Assembly: GCF_022179125.1 (NCBI RefSeq)
Contig: NZ_BPQG01000047.1
Coordinates: 1-51,621 of the forward strand
Direction: 5' to 3'
DNA length: 51,621 bases
Origin: Methylobacterium cerastii
GTDB lineage: Bacteria; Pseudomonadota; Alphaproteobacteria; Rhizobiales; Beijerinckiaceae
Numbering within the stretch: position 1 is the first letter of the stretch; every line of letters begins with the position of its first letter. Shown here in pieces: positions 43,938 to 51,560 of the stretch. The notes under the pieces are model-generated. The model was not told the origin of the DNA and did no database searches. It saw nothing but the letters and a program-made list of their open reading frames with translations. Both the position numbers and the translations under genes were made by a program.

Positions 43938-44372
43938 ATGACGCATCCAATCGCCAAGACGCATCCAATCGCCAAGACGCATCCGATCGAACGCATCGCG
44001 ACGAAGGCCGTACCGGAGCCCGCCGGCCATTACGCGCAAGCCACCGCGTGGCGCGACCTCGTCTTCGTCTCGGGCCAGCTCGGGCCTCGCCCCGACGGCA
44101 GCCACACCTTCGATCGCCCGTTCGAGGAGCAGGCGCGGCAGGCGCTCGCCAACGTGCTCGCCATCCTCGGCGAGGCCGGATGCGGGCCGGAGCGCGTGCT
44201 CAAGGTCACCGCCTACCTCGTCGGAGTCGAGAACTGGCCGGCCTTCGACCGGATCTATGCCGAGGCGTTCGGCGAGGCCCGCCCCGCCCGCGCGGTGGTG
44301 CCGGTGCCGGGCCTGCATCACGGCTACCTCGTCGAGATCGAGGCGATCGCCGCCCGGCCCGACCCGGCCTGA
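43938..44372 (+). CDS. RidA-family (YjgF/YER057c/UK114) protein with repeated N-terminus
   Basis: The product is 144 residues. The first 17 are a triplicated T-H-P-I-A-K type hexapeptide encoded by an 18-bp DNA repeat, an extension not typical of RidA. The domain follows: Y-A-Q-A-T-A-W-R-D-L-V-F-V-S-G-Q-L-G, then F-E-E-Q-A-R-Q-A-L-A-N-V-L-A-I-L and the substrate Arg in R-P-A-R-A-V-V-P-V. RidA hydrolyses enamine/imine products of PLP enzymes. Its position 8 bp after a PLP dehydratase gene supports joint expression. Confidence 0.9.
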   Translation: MTHPIAKTHPIAKTHPIERIATKAVPEPAGHYAQATAWRDLVFVSGQLGPRPDGSHTFDRPFEEQARQALANVLAILGEAGCGPERVLKVTAYLVGVENWPAFDRIYAEAFGEARPARAVVPVPGLHHGYLVEIEAIAARPDPA

Positions 44373-44415
44373 TCACCGGTCCGCGCGGAGCCACCCCCTC
44401 AGAACCCATCGCCTC

Positions 44416-45120
44416 TCAGTACCGCTCGACCCAGGGGCGCAGCTCCAGCTCCTGGGTCCAGGCGCTGCGGTCCTGGCGCAGCACGTCGCGGTAGCTGCGG
44501 GCGATGGCCTCCGGGTCGAGGTGGCTGTCGGGCGCGTCCGGCGCCTCGGGCGCGCGGGCCGGATTCCGGATCGCGCCATCGATGACGAAGTGCGCGACGT
44601 GGATGCCCTGCGGCTGCAATTCGCGCGCGAGGCTCTGGGCCAGGCCGCGCAGGGCGAATTTGCCCATCGCGAAGGCCGAGGAGCCGGCGAATCCCTTCAC
44701 GCTCGCCGAGGCCCCGGTGAGCAGGATGGCGCCGTGGCGGGCGGGCAGCATCCGCTTGGCGGCGGCCTGCGCCACCAGGAAGCCGCCGAAGGCCGAGACC
44801 GCGAGCGCCTGCGCGGCGGCTTCCGGATCGAGCTCGGCGATGCCGCCGCGCACGCGTCCGCTGGCGTTGTAGACCACCACGTCCGGCGCTCCGCCGAGCG
44901 CCGGCTCGATCGCGGCGAACAGCGCCTCGACCTCGGCCGGCCGACTCGCGTCGCAGGCGTGGACCGACGCACCGGTCTCGCGGGCCAGCGCGTCGAGTTT
45001 TTCGACGTTGCGCGCCGCCAGGCCGACCCGCAGCCCGTCGGCGGCGAGTTGCCGGGCGAGCGCCGCACTCAAGCCCGAGCCGGCCCCGACGATCAGGGCG
45101 CGATAATAGGTCGGCGTCAT
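44416..45120 (-). CDS. Short-chain dehydrogenase/reductase family protein with Phe in place of catalytic Tyr
   Basis: The product is 234 residues from ATG (M-T-P-T-Y-Y-R-A). The N-terminal Rossmann fold is A-L-I-V-G-A-G-S-G-L-S-A-A-L-A, with N-A-S-G in the middle. The active-site region reads L-T-G-A-S-A-S, then S-A-F-A-M-G-K-F-A-L-R, so the usual Y-x-x-x-K is F-A-M-G-K. A subfamily with F-A-x-x-K-F-A-L and a later I-H-V-A-H-x-V-I-D-G is known from annotation, and this protein fits it. Its reaction is unknown. It is convergent with ridA. Confidence 0.85.
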   Translation of the reverse strand: MTPTYYRALIVGAGSGLSAALARQLAADGLRVGLAARNVEKLDALARETGASVHACDASRPAEVEALFAAIEPALGGAPDVVVYNASGRVRGGIAELDPEAAAQALAVSAFGGFLVAQAAAKRMLPARHGAILLTGASASVKGFAGSSAFAMGKFALRGLAQSLARELQPQGIHVAHFVIDGAIRNPARAPEAPDAPDSHLDPEAIARSYRDVLRQDRSAWTQELELRPWVERY

Positions 45121-45189
45121 GGATGCGGCCTCCGGGCTGTGCGAGCCGGCAACGTCGGGCACGCGGGGCGGTTCGCGCCGCGCGATGGA

Positions 45190-45702
45190 TCAGTCGCGCC
45201 GCGCGCGGAAGAAGTCGCGCAGCATCTGCGCCGCCTCGTCCTCGCGAAAGCCCCCATACACGTCCGGCGCGTGGTGGCAGGTCGGCTGGTTGAACACGCG
45301 CGCACCGTTCTCGACACCGCCGCCCTTGGGGTCGGCCGCCCCGTAATAGAGCCGCCGGATCCGCGCGAAGCCGATCGCGCCCGCGCACATCGGGCACGGC
45401 TCCAGGGTGACGTAGAGGTCGCAGCCCGACAGCCTTTCGTCGCCCAGCGCGGCGCAGGCGGTGCGGATGGCCAGGATCTCGGCATGCGCCGTCGGATCGC
45501 GCAGCGCGCGGGGCCGGTTGTGCGCCACCGCGAGCACCACGTCGTCGCGCACGACCACCGCGCCGACCGGCACCTCGCCGGCCTCCGCCGCACGGCGCGC
45601 CGCCGCGAAGGCGAGGTCGAACGGCGTCTCGCCCGGCCGGCCGGCGAACGACGTCGTGTTCGCGGCGAGGCGCGTTTTCGCGGGAGGGATCGAGTCGGGC
45701 AC
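45190..45702 (-). CDS. TadA/guanine-deaminase-type nucleoside deaminase
   Basis: The product is 170 residues from a GTG (V-P-D-S-I-P-P-A-K); the frame is open 19 codons further 5'. The zinc site is complete: H-A-E-I-L in A-H-A-E-I and P-C-P-M-C-A-G-A-I. E-V-P-V-G-A-V-V-V precedes it. TadA converts A34 of tRNA-Arg(ACG) to inosine; the C-terminal part (Y-Y-G-A-A-D-P-K-G-G-G-V) also resembles TadA. Other nucleobase deaminases share these motifs, so assignment to tadA is likely but not certain. Confidence 0.82.
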   Translation of the reverse strand: MPDSIPPAKTRLAANTTSFAGRPGETPFDLAFAAARRAAEAGEVPVGAVVVRDDVVLAVAHNRPRALRDPTAHAEILAIRTACAALGDERLSGCDLYVTLEPCPMCAGAIGFARIRRLYYGAADPKGGGVENGARVFNQPTCHHAPDVYGGFREDEAAQMLRDFFRARRD

Positions 45703-45777
45703 GACGACGTTCCTAGCGGTCGCCGCCGCCGCCGGGAAGCGCGCCGCCGCCCCCAACACAGGTCAATGTTAATCGGC

Positions 45778-45803
45778 GGAACATTAATCCGCCTTCCGCC
45801 GTT
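45778..45803 (+). promoter_or_regulatory. EcfG-type promoter of csbD
   Basis: GGAAC (45778-45782), a 17-bp spacer and CGTT (45800-45803) match the EcfG general-stress consensus exactly. They are placed 45 bp before the csbD ATG. The -35 element lies within an inverted repeat (GGCGG/CCGCC). Confidence 0.65.
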
Positions 45804-45848
45804 TCTCCCCCAGCGCGGCAAGGCCGCATTCAGGACGAGGAGCCGGCG

Positions 45849-46025
45849 ATGAGCAGCACCACCGACAAGATCAAGGGCGCGGCCAACGAGGCGATCGGCA
45901 AGGCCAAGCAGGGCATCGGCAACGCGACCGACAACGCGAACCTGAAGGCCGACGGCGTTGCGCAGGAGGCCAAGGGCAAGGCCGAAGGCGTCAAGGGCGA
46001 CGTGAAGTCTGCCGTCGGCAAGTAA
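45849..46025 (+). CDS. CsbD family general stress protein
   Basis: The product is 58 residues. It has the CsbD pattern [16 protein letters not shown], then [16 protein letters not shown], Lys/Ala/Gly-rich and probably helical hairpins. CsbD proteins are strongly induced by general stress in many bacteria; their activity is unknown. The upstream EcfG promoter agrees with this. A 14-bp stem terminator follows the gene. Confidence 0.9.
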   Translation: MSSTTDKIKGAANEAIGKAKQGIGNATDNANLKADGVAQEAKGKAEGVKGDVKSAVGK

Positions 46026-46060
46026 GCGACAGAAGTAAGCGAGCCGCGGATGCAATTGTC

Positions 46061-46093
46061 CCGACCCGGACCCGGAGATCGGGTCCGGGTCGG
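46061..46093 (+). terminator. Terminator hairpin after csbD
   Basis: A perfect 14-bp stem, CCGACCCGGACCCG (46061-46074) with its complement at 46080-46093, encloses the loop gagat. No T-run follows. It lies 35 bp after the csbD stop. Confidence 0.7.
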
Positions 46094-46139
46094 GGCCCCA
46101 TCAGCCCTGCATTGAAGAATTCGTTTTGAGGAGGTCTGC

Positions 46140-46316
46140 ATGATCGGTTGGGCCATCACCTTTCTCGTGGTCGCGTTGGTCGCGGCGCTCCTCGGTTTCG
46201 GCGGCATCGCCGGGACGGCGATGGCGGCGGCCAAGATCGTGTTCTTCGTGGCCATCGCCCTATTCTTGATCTCCGCCGTGTTCGGCGTGATGCGCGGGCG
46301 TGCGCCGAGGCTCTGA
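46140..46316 (+). CDS. DUF1328 family small membrane protein
   Basis: The product is 58 residues from ATG with GAGGAG 6 nt upstream. It opens [16 protein letters not shown], followed by [20 protein letters not shown], the DUF1328/YtjA signature. Two transmembrane helices. Function unknown; members are often found near stress genes, as here next to csbD. Confidence 0.88.
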   Translation: MIGWAITFLVVALVAALLGFGGIAGTAMAAAKIVFFVAIALFLISAVFGVMRGRAPRL

Positions 46317-46454
46317 CGGGCCGGATTTGTTCTGCGTCGTGAGAGGGGTGGTCTGACAAGGACCGCCCCTTTCGCGTTCGGGGGTGCGTTGCGCTGCGCC
46401 AAGCCTTAGGATCGCGGTCGCGCCACCGCGATCGTCCCCAATGGCCCCCTACCC

Positions 46455-47075
46455 ATGAATCCCCACACCTGGGCGCTCTTCCTCGGCGCCGTCTTCCTGC
46501 TGTCCGGCACGCCTGGCCCGAACATGCTGCACGTGATGACGCGCAGCCTCCGCTTCGGGTTCGGTGCCAGCCTGTTCGCCATGGCCGGGTGCCTTTCGGC
46601 CGTGGTGCTGGTGCTCTGCGCCTCGGCGACGGGGCTCGGGGCGGTGCTGGCCGCCTCGCCGAACCTGTTCGCGTGGCTGCGCTATGCCGGCGTCGCATAC
46701 CTGATCCTCCTCGGGATCCAGGCCTGGCGCGGAGTCGGCGGCGCGGTCGAGGTCGGCGCGGACCCGGTGGCGCCGTCGGCCGCCCGCCTGTTCCGGGGCG
46801 GCTTCCTGATCGGCGTGAGCAACCCGAAGCTGCTGCTGTTCGCGGCGGCGTTCCTGCCGCAATTCATCGATCCCACCGTCGACCAGGGGCTGCAGCTCGC
46901 GATCCTGGTCGCGACCTTCGCCGCCGCGGAAGGCTTCTGGTACGCGGCCTACGCGCTCGGCGGCCGGCACCTCGCGCGCCATCTCGCCAGGCCCGCCCTC
47001 CGGCGCCTGTTCGACCGTGCCACCGGCGCGATCTTCGTCGGCTTCGGGCTCGGCCTCCTCGCGGGCCGCCCCTGA
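46455..47075 (+). CDS. LysE/RhtB-family amino acid exporter
   Basis: The product is 206 residues with five to six transmembrane helices. The family motif is in the first helix: F-L-L-S-G-T-P-G-P-N-M-L-H-V. F-L-I-G-V-S-N-P-K-L-L-L-F-A-A-A-F-L-P-Q-F is the second conserved segment. It exports amino acids or their derivatives across the inner membrane; the substrate cannot be read from sequence. Confidence 0.92.
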   Translation: MNPHTWALFLGAVFLLSGTPGPNMLHVMTRSLRFGFGASLFAMAGCLSAVVLVLCASATGLGAVLAASPNLFAWLRYAGVAYLILLGIQAWRGVGGAVEVGADPVAPSAARLFRGGFLIGVSNPKLLLFAAAFLPQFIDPTVDQGLQLAILVATFAAAEGFWYAAYALGGRHLARHLARPALRRLFDRATGAIFVGFGLGLLAGRP

Positions 47076-47134
47076 GCGACAAGGCCATCGCTCGACAGCG
47101 CTGGCCCTGATTGTCTTCGGCCTCAATCGCCGGC

Positions 47135-47207
47135 GCCCGCCTTCGCGGGCTCAGGCTTTCGCTCCGCGGGGCGCTCTTCGCGCCCTGAAGCCGCCGAACG
47201 CGGCTTC
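47135..47207 (+). terminator. Two hairpins between lysE-type gene and the pseudouridine synthase gene
   Basis: GCCCGC-cttc-GCGGGC (47135-47150) and GAAGCCGC-cgaac-GCGGCTTC (47187-47207) are both perfect. They probably terminate transcription of the exporter gene. The stretch 47076-47275 contains no gene. Confidence 0.5.
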
Positions 47208-47275
47208 AAGTGATCGCCGTGCCCTGGCGACGATCCGTCTCGCGTGGCGGAGCCGGCTCTGTTATGGGCTTGGCG

Positions 47276-49759
47276 ATGAGCGACAATCCGACCACCCCCT
47301 CCGCGGACGAGCCCGTTCGCGGGACCGACACCACGCAGGCCCCCGAGACTCCGGCGAAGGCACGGCCCGCACGCCGCACGGCCGCCGCGCGGGACAAGGC
47401 CTCGCAGCAGGAACCCGCCTCGCACGAGCCTTCGAGCCAAGAGCCTTCGAGCCAAGAGGCTTCGAGCCCGGCGGCTTCGTCACCGGAGCCTTGGAGCCCG
47501 GCCACCGACGCCAACGTCCGCTCCGCCGACGACGAGGCGCCGCGCGAGCGCGTGGCCCGCGCCCGGCCGAAGGACCGCCACGCCAACGAGCGTCCGGCCA
47601 AGGACGCGACGAAGGATGCGGCCAAGGAGTCGGCCAAGGCGCCGACGAAGGCCGCCAAGGCCCCGAAGGAGCGCGGCGGCGACGCCCCATTGCGTCGCCG
47701 CCCGGCTGCGGCCGTGCCGGCGCCGGCCGATCCGGCCTCCCTCGACCCAGCCTCGGTCGACGCGGCCCCCGCCGACTTGGCTCCTGTCGATTCGGCTCCC
47801 ATCGACCTGGCCCCCGCCGCCATGTCTCCCGTCGATTCGGCTCCCGTCGAAACCCATGCGGACGCGGACTTCGACGACGCGCCGGAGACGGTCGCCGTCG
47901 AGGCCGCTCCGAAGGCCGAGACCGCCGCGAAGGCAGAACCTGCCGCGCCCGAGACCTACGAGGGCGAGCGCATCGCCAAGGCGATCGCGCGGGCCGGCAT
48001 CGCCTCGCGCCGCGACGTCGAGGCGATGATCGCCGAAGGCCGCATCACCCTGAACGGCCGCGTCCTCGACACGCCGGCGATCAACGTCACCGATTCGGAC
48101 GCCATCACCGTCGACGGCGAGCCGCTGCCGACGCGCGAGCGCACCCGGCTCTGGATCTTCCACAAGCCGCGGGGCCTCGTCACCACGGCCCGCGACCCGG
48201 AAGGCCGCCAGACCGTGTTCGAGGTGATGCCCGAGGAGATGCCGCGCGTCGTCGCGATCGGCCGCCTCGACATCAACACCGAAGGCCTGCTGCTGCTCAC
48301 CAACGACGGCGGCCTCGCCAAGGTGATCGCCCACCCCGACACCGGTTGGCTGCGCCGCTACCGCGTCCGCGCCTTCGGCGACATCACCCAGATGGAGCTC
48401 GACCAGCTCCGCAAGGGCGTGACCATCGACGGGATGGAATACGGGCCGGTCGAGGCGACCCTCGACCGCGCCACCGGCGACAACGTCTGGCTGACGCTCG
48501 GCCTGCGCGAGGGCAAGAACCGCGAGGTCAAGCGCATCCTCGAGCATCTCGGCCTCTCGGTGAACCGGCTGATCCGGCTGTCGTTCGGGCCGTTCCAGCT
48601 CGGCGACCTCGAGGTCGGGCTGACCGAGGAGATCAAGACCAAGGTGCTCAAGGAGCAGCTCGGCAAGGGCCTGTCCGCGCAGGCCGGCGTCGACTTCGAG
48701 AGCCCGGTGCGCGAGCCGATCGCACCCTTCGGCGCGCCGAAGAAGGAGGCGCAGGCCGAGCGGCCGCGCCGGGACGAGGCCCCCCGCGGCCGTGCGCCCT
48801 CCGGCGGCGCGCGTCCCATGCGTGCGGCGACGCCGGCCCGCGTGCCGACCGGCGGCATGGGCGCGGGCCCGCGCCGTTCGGTCTGGCGGGCCGACGAATC
48901 CGACAACCCGGAGGGCTTCCGGCCCTCCAAGGTGCCGCGCCGCGGCGCCGACCCGAAGGCCGAGCGGGCCGCCGCCGCGGAGAGCCGCGGGCGCGAGCGC
49001 GTCGGCGCGATCAACACCGGCGACCGGCGCGTGCTGGTCGAGCGCCTGTCGGCGAGCCCTGCGCCTGCCGAGGAGGCGGCGCCGCAGCGCCGCTACGCCC
49101 GCGACGAGAACGGCGCCAAGCCGCAGCGCCGCCGGGACGACCGCGACGCGGGCGCCCGCCCGGACCGGCCCTACACGCCGCGCTTCAACGAGGGCGCCGA
49201 CCGCGGCCCGCCGCGCAGCGACCGCGGCACGGGGTTCCGCGGGCAGGATGCGAACGAGCGTCCGCGCGAGGCCCGCGGCTACCAGGGCGAGCGCCGCGAC
49301 GGCGGCCGCACCGAGGGCGCCCGCCCGGAGGGACGCGGCTACCAGGGCAAGAAGCCGGCCGGCCAGCCGAGAAGTTTCGAGGGCAATTCCGGTGGGTTCG
49401 GCGGCAAGCCATCCGGCGGGTTCGGGGGCAAGCCCGGCGGGTTTGGGGGCAAGCCGTCCGGCGGGTTTGGGGGCAAGCCGTCCGGCGGGTTTGGGGGAAA
49501 GCCATCCGGCGGGTTCGGTGGCAAGCCCGGCGGTGAGCGCGAGACCGGCTACAAGGGCCGCGTCGAGGGCAGCTTCAAGCCGCGCAGCGAAGGCGGCTTC
49601 AAGGGCGGCCAGGGCCGGCCCGGCGGCGGGGCCGGTCGTCCGGCAGGCAGCAAGCCCGGCGGGTTCGGGGGCAAGCCCGGAGGGTTCGGCGGGAAGCCAT
49701 CCGGCGGGTTCGGCGGCCGGCCCGGTGGTGGTCGTCCGCCCGGCCGCGGCGGGCGGTGA
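47276..49759 (+). CDS. RluB/RsuA-family 23S/16S rRNA pseudouridine synthase with long low-complexity extensions
   Basis: The product is 827 residues from ATG (M-S-D-N-P-T-T-P); an ATG four codons upstream is possible. Residues 1-225 are an Ala/Pro/Glu-rich extension with short repeats. An S4 RNA-binding domain starts near residue 230 (I-A-K-A-I-A-R-A-G-I-A-S-R-R-D-V-E). The catalytic domain has F-H-K-P-R-G-L-V-T-T and G-R-L-D-I-N-T-E-G-L-L with the catalytic Asp near residue 331. From about 480 the protein is Arg/Gly-rich, with nine G-G-F-G-G-K/R-P units from residue 705. Typical members have about 250-350 residues. It modifies uridine in rRNA; the tail probably binds RNA. The stop overlaps rsmD. 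Confidence 0.92.
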   Translation: MSDNPTTPSADEPVRGTDTTQAPETPAKARPARRTAAARDKASQQEPASHEPSSQEPSSQEASSPAASSPEPWSPATDANVRSADDEAPRERVARARPKDRHANERPAKDATKDAAKESAKAPTKAAKAPKERGGDAPLRRRPAAAVPAPADPASLDPASVDAAPADLAPVDSAPIDLAPAAMSPVDSAPVETHADADFDDAPETVAVEAAPKAETAAKAEPAAPETYEGERIAKAIARAGIASRRDVEAMIAEGRITLNGRVLDTPAINVTDSDAITVDGEPLPTRERTRLWIFHKPRGLVTTARDPEGRQTVFEVMPEEMPRVVAIGRLDINTEGLLLLTNDGGLAKVIAHPDTGWLRRYRVRAFGDITQMELDQLRKGVTIDGMEYGPVEATLDRATGDNVWLTLGLREGKNREVKRILEHLGLSVNRLIRLSFGPFQLGDLEVGLTEEIKTKVLKEQLGKGLSAQAGVDFESPVREPIAPFGAPKKEAQAERPRRDEAPRGRAPSGGARPMRAATPARVPTGGMGAGPRRSVWRADESDNPEGFRPSKVPRRGADPKAERAAAAESRGRERVGAINTGDRRVLVERLSASPAPAEEAAPQRRYARDENGAKPQRRRDDRDAGARPDRPYTPRFNEGADRGPPRSDRGTGFRGQDANERPREARGYQGERRDGGRTEGARPEGRGYQGKKPAGQPRSFEGNSGGFGGKPSGGFGGKPGGFGGKPSGGFGGKPSGGFGGKPSGGFGGKPGGERETGYKGRVEGSFKPRSEGGFKGGQGRPGGGAGRPAGSKPGGFGGKPGGFGGKPSGGFGGRPGGGRPPGRGGR
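49391..49532 (+). repeat. GGFGGKP-encoding tandem repeat block 1 (six units)
   Basis: Six 21-24 bp units encode G-G-F-G-G-K-P with or without Ser. The nucleotide sequences are nearly identical, so the block is a recent in-frame expansion. A second block of three units lies near 49654-49723. Confidence 0.85.
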
Positions 49760-50313
49760 GGATCGTCGGCGGGGATTGGCGCGGCCGGCGCCTCGCCACC
49801 CCGCGCTCCGACGCGATCCGCCCGACCACGGACCGCCTTCGCGAGGCCCTGTTCAACGTGCTGGCCCACGCCTACGACGACGCGGTGCCGGGCGCCCGCA
49901 TCCTCGACCTGTTCGCCGGCACCGGCGCCCTGAGCTTCGAGGCGTTGTCGCGCGGCGCGGCCTACGCGCTCCTGGTCGACGAGGGGGCTGAGGCGCGCGG
50001 CGTGATCCGTGAGAACATCGAGCAGTTCGGCGCCGAAGGGCGCACCCGGCTGTTTCGGCGCGACGCGACCAAGCTCGGCCCCTCCGGTACCACTGGGCGC
50101 TTCTCCCTGGTGTTCTGCGATCCGCCCTACGGTCGCGACCTCGCGCCGGCGGCGCTCACCGCGGCCGCCGAGGGCGGCTGGCTGACGCAGGACGCCCTGG
50201 TGGTGGTCGAGGAGGTCGCCAGCGCCGTCGTCGCCCTGCCCCCAGGGTTCTCCGAGCTCGAACGGCGGACTTACGGCGACACGGCGGTGACGCTGGCGCG
50301 CTTCACCGGCTGA
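49756..50313 (+). CDS. rsmD: 16S rRNA (guanine966-N2)-methyltransferase RsmD
   Basis: The product is 185 residues from a GTG that overlaps the upstream stop as GTGA, so it is translationally coupled to the rRNA pseudouridine synthase. It starts M-R-I-V-G-G-D-W-R-G-R-R-L, then R-P-T-T-D-R-L-R-E-A-L-F-N and motif I L-D-L-F-A-G-T-G-A-L-S-F-E-A-L. The catalytic motif is F-C-D-P-P-Y-G. RsmD methylates G966 of 16S rRNA. Pairing of two rRNA modification genes makes an operon sensible. Confidence 0.95.
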   Translation: MRIVGGDWRGRRLATPRSDAIRPTTDRLREALFNVLAHAYDDAVPGARILDLFAGTGALSFEALSRGAAYALLVDEGAEARGVIRENIEQFGAEGRTRLFRRDATKLGPSGTTGRFSLVFCDPPYGRDLAPAALTAAAEGGWLTQDALVVVEEVASAVVALPPGFSELERRTYGDTAVTLARFTG

Positions 50314-50357
50314 GGTCCGCATACGGCGCGTTCGCACCCGGTGAGAAAGGCGCTTCC

Positions 50358-51335
50358 TTGACCCCTCCGTCCATCGCCCCCTTGCCCCTCGTCCTCCTGA
50401 CCAACCCGATCCACGCCGACGCGGTCGCGATGCTGGCGCCCCATGCCCGCGTCGTCGTCGCCCCCGACACCGCCGCGGCGACGCTGCGGGCGCTCGCCCC
50501 CGACGCCGCCGGGATGATCGTGCGCGCGCAGCTGCCCGACGACATCCTCGACCACGCCCCGAACCTCCGCGGCATCGTCCGCCACGGGGTCGGGCTGGAC
50601 TTCGTGCCGCTGGAGGCCGCCACCGCCCGCGGGATTCCCGTGGCGAACCTGCCCGGCAGCAACACCGGCGCGGTGGCCGAGTACGTCTTCTCCGCCCTGT
50701 TCGCCCTGCGGCGGCGGCTCGCCGACCTCGATGCCGGCCTGCGCCGGGACGGCTGGCTCGCGGCCAAGACCCGCGCCAACGACCTCGCCGAGGTCGGCGG
50801 CTCCACCCTCGGCATCCTCGGGATGGGCGAGATCGGCCGCCGCGTCGCCGGGATCGCCCGCCACGGCTTCGGCCTGCGCGTGCTCGGTTCGTCGCGGACC
50901 GCCTCGGACCATGGCGGCCTCGTCGAGCCGGTGGACGTCGCGACGCTGTTCTCGGAGAGCGACGCGGTGGTGATCGCCTGCCCCCTGACGGATGCGACGC
51001 GGGGGCTGGTCGACGCGGCGCTGATCGGGCGGATGCGCCCGGGCGCGGTGCTGATCAACGTCGCCCGCGGGCCGATCGTCGTCACCGACGCGGTGGCGGC
51101 GGCCCTGAACGCGGGCCGGCTCGGCGGCGCGGCGCTCGATGTGTTCGAGCACCAGCCGCTGGCGCCCGACCACCCGCTCCACGCCTGCCCGAACCTGCTG
51201 CTGACGCCGCACGTGGCCGGCACCACCGCCACGAGCCTGCGCGCCATGGGCCTGGGCGCCGCCGAGGAGATGCTGCGCATCCTGGCGGGCGAGCGCCCGC
51301 GGAACCTCGTGAACCCGGCCGCGCTGGAGCGTTGA
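50358..51335 (+). CDS. D-2-hydroxyacid dehydrogenase (phosphoglycerate-dehydrogenase-like)
   Basis: The product is 325 residues from a TTG start. The NAD-binding domain has L-G-I-L-G-M-G-E-I-G-R-R-V-A and the catalytic residues are in the family order: Arg in N-V-A-R-G, Glu in F-E-H-Q-P-L, and His in T-P-H-V-A-G. There is no C-terminal ACT domain, so it is a short type. It interconverts a 2-oxo acid and a D-2-hydroxy acid with NAD(P)H; the substrate is not clear. It follows rsmD by 44 bp. Confidence 0.9.
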   Translation: MTPPSIAPLPLVLLTNPIHADAVAMLAPHARVVVAPDTAAATLRALAPDAAGMIVRAQLPDDILDHAPNLRGIVRHGVGLDFVPLEAATARGIPVANLPGSNTGAVAEYVFSALFALRRRLADLDAGLRRDGWLAAKTRANDLAEVGGSTLGILGMGEIGRRVAGIARHGFGLRVLGSSRTASDHGGLVEPVDVATLFSESDAVVIACPLTDATRGLVDAALIGRMRPGAVLINVARGPIVVTDAVAAALNAGRLGGAALDVFEHQPLAPDHPLHACPNLLLTPHVAGTTATSLRAMGLGAAEEMLRILAGERPRNLVNPAALER

Positions 51336-51456
51336 GGGCGATCGCCGGCGGCCTGGGTCCGAAGTGCGCTCGGGGGCCGTGACGGTGCGCGGGGCGACAG
51401 GATTCGCGCATGCCGGTACTGGCGGTTCGCTTTGCGCGCATCCCCTCGCCCCGCGT

Positions 51457-51517
51457 GGATCTCGGGCTTGCCCGAGATCCGAACCTACCTGCCGAAATCG
51501 GGCAGGCCCGACTTCGG
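51457..51517. repeat. Two adjacent palindromic hairpins (REP-like)
   Basis: GGATCTCGGGC-tt-GCCCGAGATCC (51457-51480) is perfect. A second 12-bp stem with one mismatch (51492-51503 with 51506-51517) follows 11 bp later. They lie between the dehydrogenase gene and the next start and may terminate transcription. Confidence 0.65.
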
Positions 51518-51560
51518 TGGGGGAGAGGGCTTTGCCGACCTCGTCGTCAGGCCTTCCTCC

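Noticed and set aside
49391-49723. Regular short repeats resembling a CRISPR array
   Set aside because: Units are 21-24 bp without unique spacers and encode an in-frame GGFGGKP peptide repeat; there are no cas genes.
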